NCBI RefSeq assembly: GCF_036084755.1
Contig: NZ_CP107968.1
Span: 7,324,001-7,388,000 of the forward strand
Direction: 5' to 3'
DNA length: 64,000 bases
Source of the DNA: Streptomyces sp. NBC_00370
GTDB taxonomy: Bacteria; Actinomycetota; Actinomycetes; Streptomycetales; Streptomycetaceae
The notes beneath the pieces were generated by a model, which saw only the letters and a program-made list of their open reading frames with translations, did not search any database and was not told the origin of the DNA. The translations under genes were made by a program, and so were the position numbers. Below, in pieces: positions 8,405-17,005 of this stretch (positions within the stretch are counted from its first letter, which is position 1; each line of letters begins with the position of its first letter).

Positions 8405-9093
8405 GGCAGCCAGGCGTAGCAGCCCGAGGAGATGAACTCCTTGGTGCCCGCCGGGATCTTGGCGGTGACCTCGCCCTTGGCGCCGGGCGCCGGGCCCGAG
8501 GCCAGTGGTTTGCCGCCGGCGCCGACAGCACGCCAGGTGCACGAGGGGTCTGTGGTCAGCGCCCGGTAGGTGCCGGCCGCAGGCTTCTCCCGCTTGCCGT
8601 CGGGGAAGCCGGTCCTGGCCGCGGCGAGCACCGGCTTCTGGTCGGGGCACAGCTGGGTGATGGCGTCCGCCGCGTCCGGGATGTCACCCGCGATCACCGC
8701 TCCCACCGCGTCGTCGCGGCTGTGCTTCGCGGTGAGCGCGACCCGCTGGCAGGCCTCCTGGCCGGTCTGCAGGACCGCCGCCGGGTCCATGTTCTTCGGC
8801 ACCCTGCCGCTGAGGTAGTGCTTCTCCTTCTTGGTGAACGTGCCGGTGACCGGCGTCAGTTGGGCGTCCGGCAGCACGGGTCCCCCGGACGGCGAAGGCG
8901 CGGGACTCTCCCCGGCCTGCGCGTCGGGCGGTTCGGGGGCGGGCGTGACCTGCGCCGAAGGGCCGCTGCCGGTCGTCCCCGACGGTGGCGCGGCGGCGTC
9001 GTCGCTGTCGTGCGACGAACTGCAGGCGGTCAGCGCGAGAAGGGCGGCGGCCAGCACGGCGGCGGCTGCCGGACGCCGGGGGAACGAACGCAT
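8398..9093 (-). CDS. Putative secreted lipoprotein, function unknown
   Basis: 231 residues. It starts with an Arg-rich n-region, a hydrophobic core and a lipobox LLALTAC, so it should be lipid-anchored on the outer face of the membrane. A Ser/Pro/Gly-rich linker (about residues 25-75) precedes a globular part with several Cys residues (QEACQRV, QLCPD, PSCTW, SGCYAW) that may form disulfides. ATG 9093 has AGGAG seven bases upstream. I do not recognise the domain. It sits inside the polysaccharide locus, in the same direction as the LamG protein upstream but separated from it by a strong hairpin. Confidence 0.75.
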   Translation of the reverse strand: MRSFPRRPAAAAVLAAALLALTACSSSHDSDDAAAPPSGTTGSGPSAQVTPAPEPPDAQAGESPAPSPSGGPVLPDAQLTPVTGTFTKKEKHYLSGRVPKNMDPAAVLQTGQEACQRVALTAKHSRDDAVGAVIAGDIPDAADAITQLCPDQKPVLAAARTGFPDGKREKPAAGTYRALTTDPSCTWRAVGAGGKPLASGPAPGAKGEVTAKIPAGTKEFISSGCYAWLPA

Positions 9094-9163
9094 CAAGTGG
9101 CTCCTGTGGCACGGGCGGTACGGGTAGTTCGGGCGGTACGGGCGGGTTCGGTTGGTACGAGCG

Positions 9164-9197
9164 GGTGCGGGGCCCGGTGTGTGCCGGGCCCCGCACC
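9164..9197 (-). terminator. Hairpin terminator after the LamG protein gene
   Basis: A perfect 14-bp stem (GGTGCGGGGCCCGG with CCGGGCCCCGCACC) closes a 6-base loop just downstream of the stop of the leftward gene at 9239. No T-run follows. Confidence 0.75.
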
Positions 9198-9238
9198 TCC
9201 CCATCATCGTGGTGCGGTCAGAGCCGCGTCACGCCGTG

Positions 9239-11962
9239 TCACGGCGCGCCGAAGGTCAGCACCAGTTGCGGTGTCCCCTCGTTCGCCGTGGCCTCGCTCG
9301 ACCACAGCCACAGCGGGTCGGTGCCCGTGCTCGTCAGCGCCAGGCTGTACGAACTGCCGAGCGCCGCCGACAGCGCCGATGTGCTCAGCGACGTCGAGTA
9401 GACGCTCGACGCGGCCGATGCCCCGCTGAGCGTGCCCAGGGTCCCCGCGCCGAGTGCGGGCCGGTTGTTGTACGTCACGCCCGCCTCGGTCCAGGCCCCG
9501 GTGACCGGGACGACGGACTGGCTGTCCGCCGACTCCGCGCCCGCCATGGTGGATGTCTTGACCGCGAGCCGCGCGCTCTTCAGTACCGTGCCGCTGGGTG
9601 CGGCGGGCAGGGTGAAGCGCAGATAGCTGGTGTACGCGGAGGTGCCGCGTACGGCCATCGAACTCGACGTACCGTAATTGGTGCTCGGCGCACCGGCGTT
9701 GACGTAACTGTCCTCCGCCGCCTGGACGGTGGTGACGGTGTCGGCCGGAGCGGACGCCAGCGTGTGGTGGTTGGCGACCTGCGTGGCCGAGAGCACCGAA
9801 GGATAGACGGCTGTCTCGTCGATCTGGCCGGCGAAGAAGCTGCTCGTCGGCTGACTCGGCCAGCTGTTCAGATTGTCGGCGCCGACGTGCCAGTAGCCCG
9901 TGAACGACTGGTTGGTGGTGACGTTCTTGGTGCCGACGGCCGCGCCGTCGACGTAGAGCGTCATCCCGCCGGGCCCCTGGGTCGCCACCACATGGTGCCA
10001 GGTGCCGTCGTTGTACGTGCCGGGCGACACGACCGTCTGGGTCGAGCCCGTGTACACACCGAACACCAGGTTCCCGGCGTTGGTCATGTAGATGTGCTTG
10101 TCGTAGTTGCCGCTGTTGGCCGTGGTGTTGGAGCCGAAGCCGATCAGCTTGCCACCGCTGGTCGTGGTGGTCTTGAACCAGGTCTCCAGACTGTAGGGCC
10201 CGGTCACGGTCGTCGGCCGGTCGCTGTAGACCTGCTCGTTGGTGCCGTTGAGACCGAGCGCCGTGCTGGGCCCGTTGACCGCGGCGGGCGTCTGCCGCAG
10301 GGCCGGTGCGTTGAGGTAGACACCGCTGTTGTTCGACGAGGACGAGTCCCCCGCGAAGGCGCCGGACGCCTCGTCGTAGCGCCAGTACAGCGAGGCGCCG
10401 TCGTCGAGCACGGCGGCCGGATAGGCCTCGGCCGAGGTCGGTACGGTCACGGACACGGTCGGGGAGAGCCCGCTCGCGTTGCCCGCCGCGTCGGTCGCCG
10501 TGACCCGGTAGGTGTACGTCTGGCCCGAGGTCACCGTGGTGTCGGTGAAGGACAGCTGCGGCCGGGACCACGGGAGTGAGTCGCCGTCCACGGTACGGAT
10601 CGGTGTCGACGAGCCGTTGCGGTAGACCTTGTACGTCAGCGTGCTGTCGTCGGTGTCGGTGCTGGAGCGCCACCGCACCTGCACCTCACCGGGTTTGACG
10701 CTCGAAGCGCTCGCCTGCGGCACCGCCGGCACGCCGGTGTCGGGCCCCGAGGCGAACCGGGTCAGCCCCTGCGCCGGAGCCGCGTTGACCGTGGTGAACT
10801 CACCGCCGACCCACAGGTACTTGGTCGCCCCCGACCCGGCGATGGCCAGGGCGCGCGGGCCGATGCCCTCGCCCAGCCCGTCGTTGGTGTTCGGGAACCA
10901 GCCGAGCAGACTGGGGGTGCTGGTGGGCTCGGCGAGCAGATGGTTGCGCGGCCCGTCGGGGAACTCGCCCATGCTGGAGCAGTCGTGGGCGTGCGACGCG
11001 CTGTAGAGCACCGTCTGGTACGACTCGACCGCCTGGGTGGCGCCGAGGCACGTGTCGCGCCATCGCTGGCCGAAGTTGCTGAGATCCACCGCGATCCGGC
11101 CGTCGAAGACGCCGCCGCCGGTGCCCTCGTTGCCGGTGTAGAAGCCGGTCGCGTCGGTCCCGATGGCCTTCACGACCGAGTTGACCGGCACGAAGTTGTT
11201 CGGGTACGTCTGCACGTTGGCGCCCGTGGTGGAGTCCACCACGGCGAGCGCGTGCGAGTCCGCCCCGTTGACGGTGGTGAAGTCCCCGCCGACCACGACG
11301 TGGTCGCCGTCAGGAGTGACGGCGACGGCCCGCCCCGGAGCGTCGGCGTCGGCGGTGAACGGCCGCAGCGCGCCACTCGTGCTGTCGACGGCCGCGAACC
11401 GCTGCCGGGTCTGGCCCTGGACCGATCCGAAGTCGCCGCCCGCGAAGACCGTGTCGTCGGTGACGGACAACGCCCGTACCGTCGCAGCGAAGCTCGGGTG
11501 GAAGGCCGCCTTCGGCGTACAGGTGGCGATGTCGATGGCGGCGAGACTGCTCACCGGGGTGCCGTTGACGGCGCCGAAGTAACCCCCCGCGTATAGCGTC
11601 TGCTTGTCGGGCGAGACGGCGAGCGCGCGTACCGTCGCCGTACCGCTGCCGATGGTGAACGAGAGTGTGCAGGAAGTGGGCGCGCCCGTCGCGGCGTTCA
11701 TCGCGACGAAGTTCACCGCGCTCTGCGCGGTGCCACTCGCACCGTCCGGCGGGCGCACCTGCGAGAAGGTGCCGCCGACGAAGACGGTGTCGTCCGCCTG
11801 GGCGAGTGCCCAGACGATGCCGTTGGTCTGCCAGGTCGGCAGATCGTCGGCGGTGAACGCCACCGGAGGTGTCACCGCCGCTGCTTGCGGCACGGCGGTC
11901 ACCCCCATGCCGGCGGTGACGGACAGGATGAGGGCCGCCGAAAGCCCCCAGGTTCTACGCAT
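9239..11962 (-). CDS. Large secreted beta-propeller / Fn3 / LamG / DNRLRE protein
   Basis: 907 residues with a Sec signal peptide ending about VPQAAA. The N-terminal half carries repeated FVGGTF, LYAGGYF, FAGGDF and VVGGDF blocks, a propeller-like repeat set. A fibronectin type III-like domain follows (about 410-505). Next is a LamG/concanavalin-like domain (about 510-745, YSLETWFKTTTTSGG and GTWHHVVATQGPGG). It ends in a DNRLRE-type beta domain (EDSYVNAGAPSTNYG to the end). No catalytic domain is visible, so it probably binds carbohydrate or is part of the extracellular matrix. The start is ATG 11962, preceded by GGGGGG only three bases away, the same arrangement as the phosphoglycosyltransferase gene at 15587. 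Confidence 0.85.
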   Translation of the reverse strand: MRRTWGLSAALILSVTAGMGVTAVPQAAAVTPPVAFTADDLPTWQTNGIVWALAQADDTVFVGGTFSQVRPPDGASGTAQSAVNFVAMNAATGAPTSCTLSFTIGSGTATVRALAVSPDKQTLYAGGYFGAVNGTPVSSLAAIDIATCTPKAAFHPSFAATVRALSVTDDTVFAGGDFGSVQGQTRQRFAAVDSTSGALRPFTADADAPGRAVAVTPDGDHVVVGGDFTTVNGADSHALAVVDSTTGANVQTYPNNFVPVNSVVKAIGTDATGFYTGNEGTGGGVFDGRIAVDLSNFGQRWRDTCLGATQAVESYQTVLYSASHAHDCSSMGEFPDGPRNHLLAEPTSTPSLLGWFPNTNDGLGEGIGPRALAIAGSGATKYLWVGGEFTTVNAAPAQGLTRFASGPDTGVPAVPQASASSVKPGEVQVRWRSSTDTDDSTLTYKVYRNGSSTPIRTVDGDSLPWSRPQLSFTDTTVTSGQTYTYRVTATDAAGNASGLSPTVSVTVPTSAEAYPAAVLDDGASLYWRYDEASGAFAGDSSSSNNSGVYLNAPALRQTPAAVNGPSTALGLNGTNEQVYSDRPTTVTGPYSLETWFKTTTTSGGKLIGFGSNTTANSGNYDKHIYMTNAGNLVFGVYTGSTQTVVSPGTYNDGTWHHVVATQGPGGMTLYVDGAAVGTKNVTTNQSFTGYWHVGADNLNSWPSQPTSSFFAGQIDETAVYPSVLSATQVANHHTLASAPADTVTTVQAAEDSYVNAGAPSTNYGTSSSMAVRGTSAYTSYLRFTLPAAPSGTVLKSARLAVKTSTMAGAESADSQSVVPVTGAWTEAGVTYNNRPALGAGTLGTLSGASAASSVYSTSLSTSALSAALGSSYSLALTSTGTDPLWLWSSEATANEGTPQLVLTFGAP

Positions 11963-12061
11963 GTACCCCCCAGGCGGGATAGCCCGGCCCTACGGCCGGA
12001 GTTCTGTTGTGCGTGTGGTTCGCCGTGCTCATCCGCGCCACCCCTGCGCGGATGCCGTGCC

Positions 12062-12084
12062 GCGACCGCCCCCTCCGCGGTCGC
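12062..12084 (-). terminator. Hairpin after gmd
   Basis: GCGACCGC and GCGGTCGC form an 8-bp perfect stem around a C-rich 7-base loop, directly after the leftward gmd stop codon. Confidence 0.5.
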
Positions 12085-13098
12085 TCAGCGGTCGACGCGG
12101 ACCGCTGTACCCGCCAACTGGTCCTCCAGCTGGCGCAGATCGGCGTCGACCATGATCCGGGCCAGTTCGTCGACGAGCACCGTCGGCTTCCAGCCGAGCA
12201 GGTCCCGCGCCTTTCCGGCGTCTCCGATGAGTGAGTCGACCTCGCTGGGCCGCTCGTACTTGGGGTCGTACCGCACATACCGGTCCCAGTCCAGACCCGC
12301 GTGCGCGAAGGCCGTCTCCACGAACTCCCGTACCGTGGCCGGGACTCCGGTGGCCACCACGAAGTCGGTCGGCTCTGTGTGCTGGAGCATCCGCCACATC
12401 GCCTCGACGTACTCGGGCGCGAATCCCCAGTCGCGCACGGCGTCGAGGTTGCCCAGATAGAGCCGGTCCTGGAGACCCGCCTTGATCCGGGCGACGGCGC
12501 GGGTCACCTTGCGGGTCACGAACGTCTCACCGCGGCGCGGCGACTCGTGGTTGAACAGGATCCCGTTGACGGCGAACATCCCGTACGCCTCGCGGTAGTT
12601 GACCGTGGTCCAGTAGGCGAAGACCTTCGCGGCGCCGTACGGGCTGCGCGGATGGAACGGGGTGTCCTCGTTCTGCGGCGGGGGAGTGGCGCCGAACATC
12701 TCCGACGAGGACGCCTGGTAGATCCGGGTCTCCACACCGCTCGCCCTGATGGCCTCCAGCAGCCGCAGCGCACCGAGTCCGGTCACATCACCGGTGTACA
12801 GCGGCGCGTCGAAGGACACCCGCACATGGGACTGGGCGCCGAGGTTGTACACCTCGTCCGGGCCGATCTCCCGCAGCAGGTTCACCAGCGCCACACCGTC
12901 CGAGAGATCCGCGTGATGCAGCACGAACGACCGGTTCGCCTGCTGCGGATCCTGGTAAATGTGGTCGATGCGCTCGGTGTTGAAGCTGGACGACCGCCGG
13001 ACCAGACCGTGGACCGTGTATCCCTTGGCGAGCAGCAGCTCCGCCAGGTACGAACCGTCCTGTCCCGTCACGCCCGTGATCAGCGCGGACTTGCTCAT
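12085..13098 (-). CDS. gmd: GDP-mannose 4,6-dehydratase
   Basis: 337 residues of the extended SDR family. The NADP-binding GVTGQDG is at residues 9-15. The catalytic set is visible as Ser/Glu in SSSEMFG (about 131-133) and Y154-x3-K158 in YGAAK. The diagnostic LVRRSSSFNTERIDHIY and NHESPRRGETFVTRK segments are intact. It converts GDP-D-mannose to GDP-4-keto-6-deoxymannose, the first step to GDP-L-fucose. The ribosome-binding site AGGGGGC is nine bases before ATG 13098. The next enzyme of the pathway is encoded divergently only 38 bases away. Confidence 0.96.
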   Translation of the reverse strand: MSKSALITGVTGQDGSYLAELLLAKGYTVHGLVRRSSSFNTERIDHIYQDPQQANRSFVLHHADLSDGVALVNLLREIGPDEVYNLGAQSHVRVSFDAPLYTGDVTGLGALRLLEAIRASGVETRIYQASSSEMFGATPPPQNEDTPFHPRSPYGAAKVFAYWTTVNYREAYGMFAVNGILFNHESPRRGETFVTRKVTRAVARIKAGLQDRLYLGNLDAVRDWGFAPEYVEAMWRMLQHTEPTDFVVATGVPATVREFVETAFAHAGLDWDRYVRYDPKYERPSEVDSLIGDAGKARDLLGWKPTVLVDELARIMVDADLRQLEDQLAGTAVRVDR

Positions 13099-13136
13099 GA
13101 CCGATGCCCCCTGGGTATATGTAGTGATTTCCTGGC

Positions 13137-14093
13137 ATGATCCGGCTCATGACTGACATGACTGAACCGCTCCTGCCGGCCGGCGCCCGGATATTCGTCG
13201 CCGGCCACCGAGGTCTCGTCGGGTCCGCCGTCGCGCGGAACCTGACCTCCGAGGGCTACGAGGTACTCACCCGGAGCCGCGACCAGTTGGACCTGCTCGA
13301 CGCCGGCCGGACAGCCGCCTGGCTGAAGGACACCGGACCCGACGCCGTCGTCATGGCGGCCGCCAAGGTCGGCGGCATCATGGCGAACAGCACGTACCCC
13401 GTCCAGTTCATCGAGGACAACCTGCAGATCCAGCTCAGTGTCATCGCCGGCGCCCACCAGGCGGGCGTCGAACGGCTGCTCTTCCTCGGCTCGTCCTGCA
13501 TCTACCCCAAGCACGCGGCGCAGCCGATCAGCGAGGACGCGCTGCTCACCGGACCGCTCGAACCGACCAACGAGGCGTACGCCCTGGCGAAGATCGCCGG
13601 CATCATCCAGATCCAGTCGTACCGGCGGCAGTACGGCGCCCGGTACATCTCGGCGATGCCGACGAATCTGTACGGTCCCGGCGACAACTTCGACCTGGCG
13701 ACCTCGCACGTCCTGCCCGCGATGATCCGGCGCTTCCACGAGGCGCGCACCGAGGGCAAGGACGAGGTGGTGCTGTGGGGCTCCGGCACGCCGCGCCGGG
13801 AATTCCTGCATGTCGACGACCTCGCCGCCGCCTGCACACTGCTGCTCCGCTCCTACGACGCCGACGGCCCCGTCAACGTCGGCTGCGGCGCCGACCTCAC
13901 CATCCGCGAACTGGCCGAGACCGTAGCGGAGGTGACGGGGTATCAGGGCACCATCGGCTGGGACACCACGAAGCCGGACGGCACGCCCCGCAAGCTGCTG
14001 GACATCTCCCGGCTCGCCGCGCTCGGCTGGAAGCCGGGCATCCCGCTGCGGGACGGTATCGCCGCCACCTACGCCGACTGGCAGCGCACGTGA
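13137..14093 (+). CDS. fcl: GDP-L-fucose synthase (epimerase/reductase)
   Basis: 318 residues, extended SDR. GHRGLVGS near residue 23 binds NADPH. The catalytic Ser is in GSSCIYP (about 119-122) and Y148-x3-K152 lies in YALAK. PTNLYGPGDNFD and the REFLHVDDLA segment are typical of Fcl/WcaG. It converts GDP-4-keto-6-deoxymannose to GDP-L-fucose. Start choice is uncertain: ATG 13137, 13149 or 13158 are all in frame and none has a good ribosome-binding site. It is divergent from gmd and converges on the phosphoglycosyltransferase with an 18-base gap. Confidence 0.95.
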   Translation: MIRLMTDMTEPLLPAGARIFVAGHRGLVGSAVARNLTSEGYEVLTRSRDQLDLLDAGRTAAWLKDTGPDAVVMAAAKVGGIMANSTYPVQFIEDNLQIQLSVIAGAHQAGVERLLFLGSSCIYPKHAAQPISEDALLTGPLEPTNEAYALAKIAGIIQIQSYRRQYGARYISAMPTNLYGPGDNFDLATSHVLPAMIRRFHEARTEGKDEVVLWGSGTPRREFLHVDDLAAACTLLLRSYDADGPVNVGCGADLTIRELAETVAEVTGYQGTIGWDTTKPDGTPRKLLDISRLAALGWKPGIPLRDGIAATYADWQRT

Positions 14094-14111
14094 AGTCATC
14101 GCCGGCCCCTC

Positions 14112-15587
14112 TCAGTACGCTCCGCGACCGTCGACGACGGCGCGGAGCGTACGGGCCATGACGTCGACGTCGCTGGTGAAGGACCAGTTGTCGACGTAGC
14201 TGAGATCGAGCTGGACGGTCTCGTCCCAGGAGAGGTCCGACCGTCCGCTGATCTGCCACAGACCGGTCATCCCCGGCCGTACCGCGAGCCGCCGCAGTTC
14301 GGTCTCGGTGTAGTGCGTGACCTCGTCGGCCAGCGGCGGGCGCGGGCCCACCAGCGACATCTCACCGCGCACCACGTTGATCAGCTGGGGCAGTTCGTCC
14401 AGTGACGCCCGGCGCAGCAGCCTGCCCACCCGGGTGACCCGGGGGTCCCTGCGGATCTTGAACATCGGACCGTCGATCTCGTTGACCGAGGCCAGCTCGG
14501 CCCTGCGCAGATCCGCGTCCACATGCATCGTGCGGAACTTCCACATCACGAACGGCACACACGCCTGCCCGATCCGGCGCTGCCGGTAGAAGACAGGGCC
14601 GGACGACGTCAGTCCGACGGCGAGCGCCACGACCACGAAGAGTGGCGACAGGGCCAGCAGCCCCAGCGCCGCCGCTGTTCGGTCCATGACAGTCTTCAGG
14701 GTCGGCTGGAGTCCGCGCCGCAGCGGTGGCACGACCCGCAGCAGGGCCAGTCCCGCCGCCGACGTGGTCTCCAGGCGCTTGACGGAGATCTCCAGCAGGC
14801 CCGGTGCCAGGGCCAGCTCGACACCCGCGTCGTGCAGCGCCCAGGAGAGCCGGCGCAGCCGCTCTCCCGACATCCCGGCCCCCGGCGCGATCAGCACCAC
14901 GTCGGCGGGCAGTTCACGGATGGCGGCCAGTACGGGCCCGCTGTCCTCGCCCGGCTCGGCCGGTGTGCCCGACGGCAGCCGGCAGGACAGCCGGGCGCCG
15001 GCGGCCAGGTCGCCTTCGCCGATCGCGACGACGCCGACCACGACATACGGATGGTCGGTGCGGGCCGCGAGATGCTCCGCGAGATCGTCGGCGGCCGACG
15101 GCTCGCCGATCATCAGCACCCGCGTCACGACCTGCGCCTTTCTGCGGGCCCGCGCCAGGTGACGGTACGTCAGTTTGCGGCAGGCGAGCGTGAGGAACAG
15201 CGCCGGAAGCAGTGCCAGCAGGCAGCGCAGCGGCGCGTGATGCAGTTCGAAGGCGGCCCGTGCCACGGCCAGTGTGCCGACCAGGATCAGCCAGTCGTGC
15301 AGCACGGGCAGCGCGCCGCGCGACTCGCCGAGTGTGCGCGCCGCGTATCTGAGCCGGCAGAACTGGACGAGCGTCCAGGCCAGCGCGGCCACGAAGGCGC
15401 TCCGCAGCGCGTAGGGCTCACCACTCCGGTAGAGCAGCAGTGCCACCGGCACGGCCGCCCCGACGAGGTCGGTCAGCAGCGCGACGGGCAGATACCAGCC
15501 CGCCTTGAGACGCATCCCACGCGGGACCGCCCCCGGCCCGGTTCTGGTTCCGGGCGCGCTTGTCTCAGATGGATGGACATGCCACAT
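14112..15587 (-). CDS. Initiating undecaprenyl-phosphate sugar phosphotransferase (WbaP/WcaJ type)
   Basis: About 491 residues. The N-terminal half has four or five membrane spans, then a nucleotide-binding-like domain. A final hydrophobic segment (about residue 320) leads into the bacterial sugar transferase domain, with RQRRIG, MWKFRTM, the DE dyad in RRASLDELPQLINVVRGEM and SLVGPRPP. Enzymes of this type load the first sugar-1-phosphate onto undecaprenyl phosphate. ATG 15587 follows a run of G three bases away; a GTG at 15602 in the same frame lacks a ribosome-binding site. Confidence 0.92.
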   Translation of the reverse strand: MWHVHPSETSAPGTRTGPGAVPRGMRLKAGWYLPVALLTDLVGAAVPVALLLYRSGEPYALRSAFVAALAWTLVQFCRLRYAARTLGESRGALPVLHDWLILVGTLAVARAAFELHHAPLRCLLALLPALFLTLACRKLTYRHLARARRKAQVVTRVLMIGEPSAADDLAEHLAARTDHPYVVVGVVAIGEGDLAAGARLSCRLPSGTPAEPGEDSGPVLAAIRELPADVVLIAPGAGMSGERLRRLSWALHDAGVELALAPGLLEISVKRLETTSAAGLALLRVVPPLRRGLQPTLKTVMDRTAAALGLLALSPLFVVVALAVGLTSSGPVFYRQRRIGQACVPFVMWKFRTMHVDADLRRAELASVNEIDGPMFKIRRDPRVTRVGRLLRRASLDELPQLINVVRGEMSLVGPRPPLADEVTHYTETELRRLAVRPGMTGLWQISGRSDLSWDETVQLDLSYVDNWSFTSDVDVMARTLRAVVDGRGAY

Positions 15588-15793
15588 GTACCCCCCCGGC
15601 ACGTGTTGACGTGCTACACACCGTTAGTCGATTCCCCGATCGACGAACAGGTGTCGCAACAGGGAACAGTACGACAAACTTGTGCGCATGCACCGCTGTT
15701 TACGGAATCGTTCCTATCGGTTGACGTCCGTTTCATCACATCGGTGCCCACTGGAGTTGCCGCTGAGGCGGCAGGGGGGAAGAGAGCAAGATC

Positions 15794-16894
15794 ATGAACG
15801 AGTCAGCCGACGAGAGATCCGACGGACCGCTCGACCCGGCGGAACCGGCCGCAGCGCCGGATTCCGCAGCGGATTCCGCGGCGGGTACGCCACCGCCGTC
15901 CGCCCCCGAGCACCGCACGAAACGGCGTAAATTCCTGCTGGGCGGCCTGGCGCTGGTCGGCGTGGGCGTCCTGCTGCTGGCCGGCGCCGGCTGGTGGGCC
16001 GTCGGGCACTACACCGGCCGGGTGGAGCGCATCCCGAACGCCTTCCCCACCAAGGTCCCGGCCTCCGCGCAGCCCAAGGACAGCGCCGGCGGCGAGACGT
16101 TCCTGCTCGTCGGCGTCGACAGCCGCTCCGACCTGCCCACGACAGGAAAGGACGCCAAGGCCCCGCAGTGGACGTACGGGGCACAGCGCAGCGACACGAT
16201 GATGCTGGTCCATCTGCCCGAGGACCGCTCCAACGCCTATGTCGTCTCGCTGCCCAGGGACTCCTGGGTCGACATCCCCGGCCACGGCAAGGCCAAGCTC
16301 AACGCGGCGTTCTCCTGGGGCGGCCCGCCGCTGCTCATCGACACCGTGCAGCGGCTCACCGACGTCAAGGTCGATCATCTGGCCGTCATCGACTGGGACG
16401 GCTTCAAGAAGCTCACCGACTCGGTGGGCGGCGTCGACCTCACCGTCGACGGGGAGCGCCGGCACATGAACGGCACCCAGGGCCTGGTCTACGTACGGGA
16501 GCGGCACAGCCTGGCCCGCGGCGACCTCGACCGCACCCACCGGCAGCAGAACTTCCTGCGCGCCGTGCTCAGCAAGGTCCTCACCCCGGGCAACCTCACC
16601 AACCCGCTGAAGACCGGCGAGGTGCTGAACAACCTCACCGACAGCGTCAGTGTGGACGACCGCCTCGGCAACGGCGATCTGCGCGATCTGCTGTGGGGCT
16701 CCCGGGACATCAGGCCCTCCGGAATGGTCTTCATGAACGCTCCGGTGACCGGGACCGACACGATCGACGGACAGTCCGTGGTCCTCCTGGACGCGGCCAA
16801 GGACCGTACTTTGTGGGACGCGATGCGCGCGGACACCCTCAAGTCGTACGTCGCCGGTCACCGTACTGATCGGCTCGGTACGACCACCCCCTAG
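15794..16894 (+). CDS. LytR-CpsA-Psr (LCP) family glycopolymer ligase
   Basis: 366 residues. A cytoplasmic N-terminal tail rich in Pro, Ala and Ser (1-45) precedes one membrane span (about 48-72) and an extracytoplasmic LCP domain. Hallmarks are GVDSRSD (107-113), the RSDTMM strand, SLPRDSWVDIPG and the RHSLARGDLDRTHRQQNF segment with the conserved Arg and Asp residues that bind the polyprenyl-pyrophosphate substrate. LCP proteins attach glycopolymers from lipid carriers to peptidoglycan or other acceptors. Directly after the phosphoglycosyltransferase promoter region, it likely anchors the polymer made by this locus. A strong hairpin follows the gene. Confidence 0.92.
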   Translation: MNESADERSDGPLDPAEPAAAPDSAADSAAGTPPPSAPEHRTKRRKFLLGGLALVGVGVLLLAGAGWWAVGHYTGRVERIPNAFPTKVPASAQPKDSAGGETFLLVGVDSRSDLPTTGKDAKAPQWTYGAQRSDTMMLVHLPEDRSNAYVVSLPRDSWVDIPGHGKAKLNAAFSWGGPPLLIDTVQRLTDVKVDHLAVIDWDGFKKLTDSVGGVDLTVDGERRHMNGTQGLVYVRERHSLARGDLDRTHRQQNFLRAVLSKVLTPGNLTNPLKTGEVLNNLTDSVSVDDRLGNGDLRDLLWGSRDIRPSGMVFMNAPVTGTDTIDGQSVVLLDAAKDRTLWDAMRADTLKSYVAGHRTDRLGTTTP

Positions 16895-16906
16895 CGGGAC
16901 AGGACG

Positions 16907-16928
16907 GGCCCCGGGGACGCCCGGGGCC
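16907..16928 (+). terminator. Hairpin after the LCP gene
   Basis: GGCCCCGGG pairs perfectly with CCCGGGGCC over a GACG loop, 13 bases after the LCP stop codon. Confidence 0.65.
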
Positions 16929-17005
16929 GGTTGCCCCCGGGCCGCGGATCGGCTCTACTACTGCGCAATACCCGTATTACGGGACGATCTTCGGGAGGAC
17001 GGACG

